A DNA stretch of 64,000 nucleotides, from NCBI GenBank assembly GCA_905116865.2, contig CAJHNH020004546.1, forward strand, positions 124,001-188,000, given 5' to 3'. The translations under genes were made by a program, and so were the position numbers. The notes beneath the pieces were generated by a model. That model was given only the letters and a program-made list of their open reading frames with translations. It was not told where the DNA came from and made no database searches. Source of the DNA: Candidula unifasciata. Lineage: Eukaryota; Mollusca; Gastropoda; Stylommatophora; Geomitridae. This document shows positions 48,700 through 60,400 of this stretch, one piece after another; position 1 is the stretch's first letter; the number at the start of each line of letters is the position of its first letter.

Positions 48700-48885
48700 G
48701 GATAGCTGATGTCGTAACATCAAGCTGGCCACCTTTACTTCCCATGACATATAAGGTACCCATTTAAGACTGGGTTAACCTGGCAGCATGAGTCGAATTA
48801 TAAAAATGTCTATCTTGGTGTGGATTTGAGCTCACTTTGGGTCAACAGACAATATTTAGCCACTGTGCTACTGCAACTGTCAGAT
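48700..48885 (-). mobile_element. tRNA-derived SINE, family D
   Basis: Minus strand has TAGCACAGTGGCTAAATATTG and AGTGAGCTCAAATCCAC, then the family body (CAGTCTTAAATGGGTACC). Confidence 0.65.
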
Positions 48886-49980
48886 AGGTGATATATCTAT
48901 GAAGAGAATCCATTTGTGTATTACTTTTAAAGAGGCAAATTACATAGCAGACACAGCCACTGGGAATGCCAGATTTCCTCAGTGTGCTATGCTCAAATAT
49001 ATAAAGTCAAATAATGCATTACACGGTTGATGAATGGGGAGAGTCCTTCACTTATCATGGGCTGCTCAGTGCTGAAGGAGTTAACATAGGTTAACAATTT
49101 AGAGAGTAAGTTCAGAGGTCAGTTAAAACACTGAAACGGATCAAGAAAATCATTCACACAAGGCTATTTTAACATACCACTGCTATAAACACACATCATA
49201 CCCCACATTCAGTAAGCTAATATGAGAGAATAAGGGGAGGGGGGGGGGGGATCACTGAAAAAGAGAGAGGGGAGGAGAGAAAGGGGAGAGAGGGGATGTC
49301 TATTATGATGAAAGCCCAATACATCGCAGTTAATCTTTATGGTCATTTTTATATATGTTACTCTGTAAAAAATATTTTCATACAATAACAGTGCTGTCTA
49401 AAATAACATTAGATTACAAAGAAGGATGTCAAAATTATTTCATGAAAAAAGTAACAAGTCAGTAATCAGACTGGATACAACTTAGCATAATGACCATGAA
49501 GCATAAGGAAATAGGTTAACCATGTTTGACCTGCTGCTAGCAGCATTCAATTATATTTGTGGTTTGGTTTATTTGCGTCAATCATATTGGCTGAGATTGG
49601 AGTATTTGTGCCAGGTTTGAAGGCTGTGTGTCCCTAACTGAATTAATTGCCCATTCCTATACGTCAAGATTCCATTGCGGTCCAGTTATCCTTGTCTTCT
49701 CTCTTCTAATTTTCTTATTCCCATTTTTCATTATAAACCGGATCATTTTCTTCTTCTTCCGCCTCCTCCTCCTCCACCTTGCTGACACTCATACCTCTAT
49801 TACAACAGCAGTAATTACTTTCAGGTTATGAAAACTGAGACATGTAGCACAGGAAGATGAAAAAAATTATTAGGTTTATAAGGAAAAATGGGAATAATAA
49901 AATCAGAAGAAAAAAGATGATGTTTTTTGAAAACTGAAAAAAGATGACGATGATAAGAAAGATTATTAAAAATTAAAAGA
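48886..49980. other. non-coding, nothing recognised
   Basis: Includes a G run at 49236-49250. No gene found on either strand. Confidence 0.4.
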
Positions 49981-49982
49981 TA

Positions 49983-50030
49983 AGGATGAAGGAGAAGAAG
50001 AAGAAGAAGAAGAAGAAGAAGAAGAAGAAG

Positions 50031-50062
<32 letters not shown>

Positions 50063-50174
50063 GAAGAAGAAGAAGAAGTAGAAGAAGAAAAAGAAGAAGA
50101 AGAAGAAGTAGTAGAAGAAGAAGAAGTAGAAGAAGAAGAAGTAGAAGAAGCAAAAGAAGAAGAAGAAGAAGAAA

Positions 50175-50258
<84 letters not shown>

Positions 50259-50402
50259 AAGAAGAAGAAGAAGAAGAAGAAGAAGAAGAAGAAGAAGAAG
50301 AAGAAGAAGAAGAAGAAGAAGAAGAAGAAGAAGAAGAAGAAGAAGAAGAAGAAGAAGAAGAAGAAGAAGAAGAAGAAGAAGAAGAGGATGAAGAAGAAGA
50401 AA
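49983..50402 (+). repeat. (GAA)n / (ATA)n compound trinucleotide tract
   Basis: GAA triplets with GTA interruptions to 50176, ATA triplets 50177-50229, then nearly pure GAA to 50385. Confidence 0.95.
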
Positions 50403-51635
50403 AATGATTTATAATATTTCATGTAAAAATGGATTATTCATTATTGTCCATAAAATTCTAAATTGGTTATTTTGTCATAAATTACAATGAGCTTTCAATG
50501 AATGCACACAACACATAGACCATCATCATCACACTCACGTGTGAATGCACACACACAAAACTGTCACTTTTTTTTTTACATCTTCCTCTCAGATATGAAA
50601 GTTCATGTATGACCAAAACACCAGTCTGAACAGAAAAACTGCTCAGGCTGGTCTCAGAAGTGACAAGACACTGCCACCAACCAGACACAAGCAAGAAATG
50701 TGGAAGTAATACCGTGCTGTGATATGCTTGAGATTTGTTGTAACACAATAATAAACATCATCAAATATTGTCAGGTTGCATTTCAGAGTTCGTTTTTTTT
50801 TTCTTTGTCTTCTTCTTCTTCTTTATTTTAAAAACCTGGTTCTTTATTAATATCCTACCCCAGATGATGTCATAGGACAGTCCGACATTTTAGAGGGTGA
50901 TAAGATGGAATTCCCGGCTTTCTGATGCTTTTAACTGCCTAAAACATTTAGAACTGGCCCTAACCCCAACCCACCTAAGACCCACGAGAGAGTGCAGCCT
51001 AGGTCCCACGACTGCATACAGCCTGTCTAAATATTAGTCCCATGACCTGTAAATTTCCCCTGTTTGGGGTAGGACTTTAATAAAGCACCAAAAACCCTGT
51101 CACTCTCCTATGTTTTACCACTTTTTTAGGGCGATGTAGACGGGAAGGGGAGGAAGGGGGGGGGGGGTGTGGTACCTTATCAGGGGCATACTATAGAATA
51201 AACATCAACATGCGTTGAGGCCCAGCTCTCTGGTCAACACAGCTCAAACTTTGCATTAGGAATTTATAATGGTGGTCACCGAGATGTTGACAATATCCAA
51301 AAGTAAGACATGCTTAATTACACTGCTGAGAAATCACAATCAAAGTACTCATTGGTCTATTGAAAATAAGGGTCTAGCAACATATGCTTGACATAACAAC
51401 AAACTTTTACTTGTTGACTGTGATGAAGCAAAAAATGGGAATCCTGTAAATTGAGATTCACAAATCCCATAGTTATTTAATTCCCAGGATCATCAAGGTG
51501 TCCATGACATGGAAGTGACAGCCATTAAATCAAGCCACTCCTGAGCCCGCAACTCTCTTGAGAATCGCTTTAGTTTCACCTTGGGGACCCAAATATCTGT
51601 CAACACAGTTTTATCTAAAATTCTCGAGTTACCAC
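50403..51635. other. non-coding, nothing recognised
   Basis: No coding or repeat assignment beyond a G run at 51156-51168 and CTTCTTCTTCTT at 50810. Confidence 0.4.
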
Positions 51636-51639
51636 CCTT

Positions 51640-51935
51640 GGCATTCCCTGGCTATAAATACTTAGGCCACCAACCTCTTTATTCCACTGGCAAGACATCA
51701 ACATGGCTGCTTCGGGATATGTCAATTAAGTGATTTTGTGTATTTGTGTGGCTTTGTTTGATTTATGTGTGTACTGATGAAGGCTTTGTAGTCGCAATGC
51801 TCACTTTCCATTTGTTTTTGTTGTATTGTGAAGCTCGCTGATCTACTTTTCGTTTGGTTTGATATCATTTGATATCCATGATATAGTTATGTACAGTCTT
51901 ACTGGCCCATAAAGGGTGAGTGGCATGTTGTACTG
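51640..51935 (+). repeat. dispersed repeat with hammerhead-like core, copy 4
   Basis: CTGATGAAGGCTTTGTAGTC then GCAATGCTCAC at 51774-51805; downstream sequence is shared with 42.27-42.40 kb. Confidence 0.45.
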
Positions 51936-52464
51936 TGGTTTACAGCCTCAATTAAACCCCCAATTAGTCAACATTTATGATATCCTTTTTCAGGGCAAGG
52001 GATGGGGGCAACAGGACCATTCTCCAACCCGCCCCCCGACCAAAACAAGGTTCCGGAACCCAGACAGGTTTCTGTATAGTAATAAAATGGACTGCGTATT
52101 TCAGTCAAAGGCATTAATTTGTGTGTGGTCAATCAACTCTTTTAGCCTCAGCCAACGCATCATGTGTAATCAGCTACTGCCCATGGGTCCTCAACCAAGG
52201 CATGCTGTGATCTGAATTTTATGATAAACATTTGATTTACTATATTAAAATGCAACATAGTACGTTTTATGCTGTGAGCTATATGCTGCACCTATGAAAG
52301 TAATGCACGTATTCTTCCTTCCTTGTGGCTAAGTACTTGTTAGGCATCTCTGATGAGATGTGATGAGACTGAAAGAGTTACACACTGATGTATTTTCTAA
52401 AGTTTGCACCTGGCGGATTCAGCGAACAGACCAAAGGAATTAACTGTGCAATGTCACCCCTCAA

Positions 52465-52810
52465 ACAGTGATTAACTGGTGCCTGCACAGAATAGAGGCA
52501 ATTAAATGGTATGATAGAATCACTAATGTAGAGCTTGGGGAGAGAACTAAGCAAGTTCCAGTGGACCAAGATGGGAAGAAAAGACGTTGGACAGAACACA
52601 CATTGGGAAAACCGGAGAACAATATAACTAAAATGTCTTCGCACTGGAACCCACAGGAGATATGAATAAAGGAAGGCCAAAAAAATACATGGAGAAGGGA
52701 GCTGAAGAATGAAGTTAGAAAGATGGGGAGGATGCGACAGCAAAAGATAGAACAACTTGGAGTGAGTTGGTTAAGGGCCTATGCTCCATTGGGGGCTAGA
52801 AAGGCAGAAG
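52465..52810 (+). mobile_element. RTE-type LINE C-terminal fragment with GAA tail
   Basis: Reads IKWYDRITNVELGERTKQ, then RRWTEHTLGKPENNITKM and, in a second frame, NTWRRELKNEVRKMGRMRQQ. It ends GCCTATGCTCCATTGGGGG..AGAAGAAGAAG, the family's usual 3' terminus. Confidence 0.8.
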
Positions 52811-52934
52811 AAGAAGTTACCCCTCATTATTTAAAAACACACATTTGTCAAACCAGTGATATATGGCTAAACTAGTCTGCGGTTAATGTAAATTTTAGCA
52901 TAATGAGTGTCTCAAATACAACTCTGGATATAGC

Positions 52935-53240
52935 TAATTATTCAAATACAACTCACCCCCCCCCCCCCTCCCATCCTTGTGGGTTCTGAGGAAATAGAAT
53001 CACTACCCCCTAACTAGCATGTCATAAATTTCGACTTCTTCAGGTGTTTACTTCAAAGCCTGAGCACATCTGCCTGAGAGGCGAGGGACCTAGTCTGTGT
53101 AAAATAAGTCAGATCTCTAACACAAATGTGCAAGCAACACTTAAGTTCTGGAACAAGACTAAAGTCCAGGATCAGATGAACAGCCAGAACTTTTGACCGG
53201 AGTTCACAGCCACTGAATGTGAAGAAGAAGAAGAAATACA
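52935..53240 (+). mobile_element. SINE-like family A copy with GAA tail
   Basis: C-run, then TAACTAGCATGTCATAAATT, GCACATCTGCCTGAGAGGCG, CCAGAACTTTTGACCGGAG and GTGAAGAAGAAGAAG. Confidence 0.75.
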
Positions 53241-53664
53241 ACTATGAAGTAAAAAGTTTGTCAGATAAAACTAGAGTTTAAAATGTAATTTTTGGTGTCA
53301 GGCATTTGTTATGTGTAACTTTTGATGTAACAGATTTATGAAATTCAACTGTCTGTGAGATAATCAGTTTAAATACAACTTTCTCTGTTATCATTAAGTT
53401 AACTAAAACTAAAGTTCTTCACCAATCACAACTTTTTTATGACCATTCAATAAAATATAATCTCTTGTGTAACTGGTCTGTCAAATAAAATTATAGGTAT
53501 AACTAATTTATCAGCTACGATTCCTCATGTAATCACTTCTGCCAAATACAACTTTCTTTGTGACCAATTAGTAAAATACAACTTTTAGTAAGCGGTCTGT
53601 CAAATATGACCATCAAAACAATGTTTCCCCATTGTGAATTTGAATAAAGAAGACAAACAATAGA

Positions 53665-53824
53665 TTGCACAATTTATTGCTTAGCATATTTTTTGCTGTA
53701 TCTTGTCAGGAATGGTTGTGATTCTGTTCGAAGGATTCATTTCTTTGCTTCCTTTTAATCAAATGTTATTTTAGTATGCACCTGATGAGAAACAACAAAA
53801 CTGCCAGGCAATAAATTGTGCAAC
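53665..53824. mobile_element. foldback (MITE-like) element, copy 1
   Basis: Ends TTGCACAATTTATTGC and GCAATAAATTGTGCAA are perfect inverted repeats, with longer imperfect arms (CTGTATCTTGTCAGG and CACCTGATGAGAAACA). The interior AAGGATTCATTTCTTTGCTT is shared with copy 2. Confidence 0.7.
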
Positions 53825-53904
53825 CTACTGTTTGCATCTTTTTTGTTCAAAATATGACCATGTGTGGAACCAATTTCTTGTGCAACTAGGTCAACCAAAT
53901 ACAA

Positions 53905-54235
53905 ATTGAATGACAATAACTTGATAAATATGAAACTAGCTTGATAAATATGAAACTAGTTTGATAAGTAGTTCAATAACTTGATAAACACAAAACTAGC
54001 TTGAAAAATTTAAATTAGCTTCATAAATATAAAACTAGCTTGATAAGTATGAAACTAGCTTCAAATAATGAAACCAGCTTGATAAATGTGAAATTAGCTT
54101 GATAAATATCAAATCTAGCTTAACAAATATGAACCTAGCATGATAAATATGAACCTAGCATGATAAATATGAAAAGTAGCCTGACAAATATGAAAGTAGC
54201 TTGATAAATATGAATTTCACTTAATAAATATGAAA
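53905..54235 (+). repeat. degenerate 20-bp tandem repeat, about 16 copies
   Basis: Unit GCTTGATAAATATGAAACTA with many substitutions. It ends about 85 bp beyond the cotransporter stop codon. Confidence 0.8.
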
Positions 54236-54320
54236 TCTGTCGTGATCCCTGTGTGACTGATAATGCCGAGTGGAAATCTGTGATCAGCTACCAGACGAAT
54301 GTCCTGTGTCCAGGTGCCAG

Positions 54321-54412
54321 TTAGGAGTATATAGTGATGACCTCTCGTCCACTGCCCCTGACCATCAGAACCCTCTCCAGGCCCTCAGTCAGCACCTCCA
54401 GAAACTCCATAT
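54321..54412 (-). CDS. kcc: KCC terminal exon
   Basis: Starts after acceptor GGATCAG with the rest of the Tyr codon and [20 protein letters not shown], and ends EVITIYS with TAA at 54321-54323. Only 92 bp; no AATAAA was seen close downstream. Confidence 0.95.
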
Positions 54413-57400
54413 CTGATCCCTGGTTAAGGAAGTTTTACAGACACATCTTGAGATTGACAGATGCTGCACCTTTCAACAGGTAACACTGGACAATAGTTGG
54501 ATACCAGACCATACCTGTAAGCCAGGGCTATTCAACTAAGTTTACTACAGTACAAATGGCAGTGCTTCATGTTAATTAAGTTTGTTCTTCTTCTTCTTCT
54601 TTTTCTTTTTTCGTTCACTTGAAATAGATTATCTATATCTGCAATGTTTTCTCTAATATGAACTTCATTGTCTGTTGTAATTCACTCGAGTTTGACTTGC
54701 ACTGGTGTTTACATGGCAATGATTTGCAGGCCACTTGCTAGGTCTCCGTGTGCCAGATTGAGCCTGAGGGCCACTTTCTAGGTCTCCGTGTGCCAGATTG
54801 AGCCTGCGGGCCACCAGTTGAATTGGCTGTAAGCAGTACTACAAGGTTTCGCACAACAAAACAATTATGTGTTTCAACATACTAACAAGATTTCCTGCAA
54901 TAACACAATTACAACGTCACATATATTAAAATAAGAACAAGATCTTACACAATAACATGGCTCGATCACACTTTTTAATACAGTAATAAGATTTGACTCA
55001 AGGCCAAGATCACATGTATCAACAAAGTGATAAGATTTGACTCAAGGCCAGGATCACATGTATCAACAGAGTGATAAGATTTGACTCAAGGCCAAGATCA
55101 CATGTATCAACAGAGTGATAAGATTTGACTCAAGGACAAGATCACATGTATCAACAGAGTGATAAGATTTGACTCAAGGCCAAGATCACATGTATCAACA
55201 GAGTGATAAGATTTGACACAAGGACAAGATCACATGTATTAACAGAGTGATAAGATTTGACTCAAGGACACGATCACATGTATCAACAGAGTGATAAGAT
55301 TTGACACAAGGACACGATCACATGTATCAACAGAGTGATAAGATTTGACTCAAGGCCAAGATCACATGTATCAACAGAGTGATAAGATTTGACTCAAGGC
55401 CAAGATCACATGTATCAACAGAGTGATAAGATTTGACTCAAGGACAAGATCACATGTATCAACAGAGTGATAAGATTTGACTCAAGGACACGATCACATG
55501 TATCAACAGAGTGATAAGATTTGACTCAAGGCCAAGATCACATGTATCAACAGAGTGATAAGATTTGACTCAAGGCCAAGATCACATGTATCAACAGAGT
55601 GATAAGATTTGACTCAAGGACAAGATCACATGTATCAACAGAGTGATAAGATTTGACTCAAGGCCAAGATCACATGTATCAACAGTGATAAGATTTGACT
55701 CAAGGCCAAGATCACATGTATCAACAAAGTGATAACATTTGACACGAGGACAAGATCACATGTATCAACACAGTGATAATGACAATAAATGCCACACTGA
55801 AAAGAACTACCAAATCACAAGTATTGTTATAAAGAAAATATTTTACACAAACCAGAATTACAAGATCACAAGTATTAATGTAATCAAAGTAGTGTTTTAC
55901 TGTTGTGAATTTGAACAAAGAAGAACAAAGAAGACACAAACGATAGATTGCACAATTTATTGCCTGGCATATTTGGCTGTATCTCGTCAGGTGCATACTA
56001 CAGTGACAGTGTTCCAGTTTGAAGGATTCACTTATTTGCTTCATTTTAATCAGTTATTACTGTAGTATGCACCTGACGAGATACAGCGAAATATACCAGG
56101 AAATAAAGTTGCAATCATATTAATATAATGATAAAATTTCACATAATAACAGATAAACACTATCACATCTATGAAAAGAACTAAGATGTTTGTTTGTTTT
56201 GTTTAAACAACGGATCAACATCATGGCACACAGGTAGTAACCCATAAGTGCACCTTTCTTCTTCTAACTGAAGTCTGAGTCTGAAGAAGCTCAGCACAGT
56301 GCACAGGCTCTGTAGCACCGGAGAGGATCCTGAAATACTTTGAGTAGATTTTTAACTCAAAATTTTGCCTGGGGAGCGCCGTTAGGCTACTGTTTTCGGT
56401 TTTCAACTGCCAAGGGATTTTTTTACATGTGCAACAATGCATACAGGAGTCCGATCTCACCACCCAGAGACCAGGGGGAATTACAAGAAGTCCAAGCTCA
56501 CATAAAAAAAATCCCAGCCCTTACTGGGATTGAACTCAGAACCTCTAGCACTCGACGCGGACACTATGCCTCAAGACCTTGCAGCAAGAGGTTGACTATT
56601 GACAGTATGTGATCATCGAACTGTTGTAGAGATGTATATAACAATAGCACCAGATGACTGCTGCTTAGATCATGTGATTATCTATGCTGAAGACCATGTG
56701 GGTTAGTTAGGTAACTCACTCATCTTCCTCATTCCACTTGAACAAGTTTATAAACACCTCAGATTCCATCTTCAGTATCTCCCTTAGCATGTGGTGACTG
56801 ATAACACAAGCTGTTTTTTGGCTTACTATACTTTTTTTTTTTTTAGTTGAGTTGAGTCAAGAACTGTCATCACAGCACTCGGGGCATTCCCATGTGTGCT
56901 CCGTCCTCATCTTCAGCAGCCAGCACAGAGTTCCAATACTGATGGAACCGGTCATAATATGATTATATGTCTGTCTTGCCTCTCCTCTGAGTGTACTGAG
57001 CCGGCCAGACCCTCTGGTTACACCCAGGTGCCTCATTCTCCCCAGGCCATAATAATCTTGTTCTTGTTGTCTTCTCAAAGTTGTTGGTTCACCCTCTTCT
57101 TCTGCATCATCTACCCATCCTGCCTCCTTGAGAGCACTGAGAACATTGGCCTGGTTCATTATTACATACCCTGGCCCTGCCAGCTAGCCAATCCGCTCAA
57201 TCATTCCCTCTCACCCCAGAGTGCACTGGCACAAAAATTAAACTGATTCCTATCAGACAAGATTTCCTCAGATACTTCTCTGTGGGTGAATGGCCACTAT
57301 AATACCAGCCAGCTTAACTTCCAGAGACATTTTATGGTACCCATTACAGGTTTGGCAAACATGGTAGAACATGCCATTTTTATACATCAGATTCAATAGG

Positions 57401-60400
57401 GATTTGAACCTACGACCATTGGGCTTCATTATAATTCTGAGTATCAGTTTGGTGACATTGTTTCAAAGGTTGATTGTAGGAAATTATTGTAGAACATAAA
57501 ATACACCACATAAAAGACACCATACAAAAGACACCACATAAACTAACACAACAGACAAGATGTCATAACAAGAGACAACCCACAAAAATGCACCACAGAA
57601 AAGATATCATACAAAAGACACTACACAAATTATATCATAATACACACACACACACAAACACACAGAGGAGTATACAATACAAAAGACACACACAAAAGAC
57701 ACTACGCAATAAATGCTACAAAATAGACACCATATAAAAGGATACAATTCTCAGCACCAGCAGCAGATCTTGGCGGGGCGGGCAGGTTGAGGATGACCAG
57801 TTGGGCTCCATGAGATTTCTCCACAATGTGCTCATTGAGTCTGACGGCTGTATGCATCCGTCTCACATTCTCTTTGTCCCTGCAATATCAACACAACTCC
57901 CAGTGTTACAGAGTTAGGGTTAGGGTTAGGTTGACAATCTATTTTTTTTTTCTGTTAATTCTCCTGAGGCAAAGGACGCAATTTAGAGTATTTTCCTGCG
58001 GGAAATGGAGTAAGTTTTCTAGGGGTGTTCCTGTGGAAAGGGGAGTAATCTGGAGATTCTCCTAGGGAAAGGGGAGTAATCTGGAGATTCTCCTAGGGAA
58101 AGGGGAGTAATCTGGAGAATCTCCTAGGGAAAGGGAGTAACCTGGAGATTTATTTGAGGGGAAGGAAGTAATTTAGAGATCTTCTTTGGAGAAAGGGAGT
58201 AATCTGGAGATTTACTTGAGGGCAAAGGAGTAAACTGGATATTTTCCTGAGGGAAAGGGTGTAATCTAGATATTTTCCTAGGGAAAGGGAATAATGTGGC
58301 AATCCATTCTCCTTTTTCTGCAAAGAGAAGAGCCTTTCATCTTGGTTGGTTATTTAGTTTCTTTTTTTCTAGACTTGTTCATCAAAATTGAATTTGGAAA
58401 TAAAATTTTCTATGGGATGAGTGGCCCATTCCATGCCACCCTTCCTTAGTTATCTCTTACAGAATGCATGGAATTTTTTTCTTCTTCTTCTGCCCTTTAT
58501 CCCCCAATGGAGCGTAGGCCCTCAACTAACTCACAGAAGGTCATCATATCATTAGCTACTGCAAACCACTTCATGTCCCCATTTTAAAATTTTACTCTCT
58601 AGCTTTTTTCTCCATGTTTCTTCGGTCTGCCTTTATTTCTATGCCCCTGTGACTTCCAGTGCCCTAGGTGAAATAAGGCGCATCAATGACTCTTTTCGGC
58701 TTTCTCCATAGCACACCATCATTCTTCTATAAAAAGTGTTTCCCTCATCTTGGTTGGCAAGGTATTCATTGTATCTCTATTTTTTAATCACCAGGGGATC
58801 TGGCTGACGCTTAACACTCAGGGGAAGGATGAGACGGATATACAATCAGACAGTTACTGGTACCATCGGAATTGCAACTCGTTGCTTGCTGCTGAAGATG
58901 GGGACGGAACACTTATGGGAGTGTCCCGAGTGCCGTTATGTCGATTCCTAATTTAACACTGTTTCTCTTTTTATGGGAAGGCTGACCCGGTGAACAAATC
59001 CCTGATGAAGTTGATGTGTTGAACAAAAGTTGCAAATATCACAGCTTTAAACAGGCAAAAAAAAATTACACCATTCGGACGAACAAAATGGTCGGTTGGG
59101 ATTTGTAGCTACTGTTTTTTTTTTTTAAACAGGATGAGGTAGCCGGTTGGGATTTGTGGCCATTGTGTTTTTACAGGATGAGGTAGCCGGTTGGGATTTG
59201 TGGCCATTGTGTTTTTACAGGATGAGGTAGCCGGTTGGGATTTGTGGCCATTGTGTTTTTACAGGATGAGGTTGCCGGTTGGGATTTGTAGCTACTGTGT
59301 TTTTTACGGGATGAGGTAGCCAACCCCAATCCAAACCCTAGCCATAGTTGCCTCTGGTAGAGTGCAGTGTTACTATTCTTGGCTTTACATGAGTTGAGTT
59401 GAGTTGAGTTGAGCAATAGTTGACATAACATCACTCACAGCATTCTATGCATTCTTCATCCTTATCTTCAGCAGCCAGCGCAGAGTTCCAATACTCAAGG
59501 TACTGGTCACAGTCTCATATGTCCATCTTGCCTTTCCTCTGAGTGTAGTGAGCAGGCTAGACCCTCTGCTTACACCCAGAGAGCCTCATTCTCTCCAGGC
59601 CATAATCATCATCTTCTTCTTCTAGCTCTACTGATTCCATTGCTTGTTCCCAAAGGGCCTTGACAGGCTTTACATCAGTGCCCTGGACACACATGGGCAC
59701 AGGGGATGTTACAGTATTACAATTTCTTGCTTCCTTTATCAACCTCAGTAACATCTATCATATGCGACCACTCAAGATTTTAGGATAAAGTGATATTATA
59801 TGAAACCAATAGTGATTTTAAACATGTCCGTCCCGCCCTATTTCAGGGCGAGCTGATGGTGAAAAAAACAACACCCACAACAAACATGAAAGAACATAAT
59901 ACGAACAAGCAAACAATAAATATTTACAAAAACTAATAAAAATAACTCACAAGAATAATGGAAGAACATGACACACAAACCAACAAAATGCATGTAAATA
60001 AACAAACACTCCGAGGTGAATCACTTACCAAGAGCCGACTGTCAATAAAAATACAGATCTAGTGCTATATTCCCAGTGCGCCAAACACATGAGAAGGGCC
60101 CTTTGCTTATTTAACTAAAAACTAGCCACAATTTGAAAAAGACAAAGAACATGGGAGAAAATGACATAAACCAACCAACAGTATGAAATCTAAAAACAAA
60201 TTATCGAGAAAAGAGATGGATAAATAGTGTGGCTAAAACCTACTACTTGGATACTTCAAGTGAATGCTGTAGCCATACAAAGTGTCCTCAGTCAGCAAAA
60301 CACAAGCAATTTGATCTGGCAAACCATAAGGTGCATGCCTCCTTAAACAAACTGCGAGACCAGGCGTCATCGCTGAAAATTAACTTCATTTGACGAATAG

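Noticed and set aside
56074..56100. Hammerhead-like motif in the foldback arm (CTGACGAGATACAGCGAAA)
   Set aside because: The part between the two core strands cannot form a proper stem II, and the core has GACGA in this copy, so it is better explained as an inverted-repeat arm.
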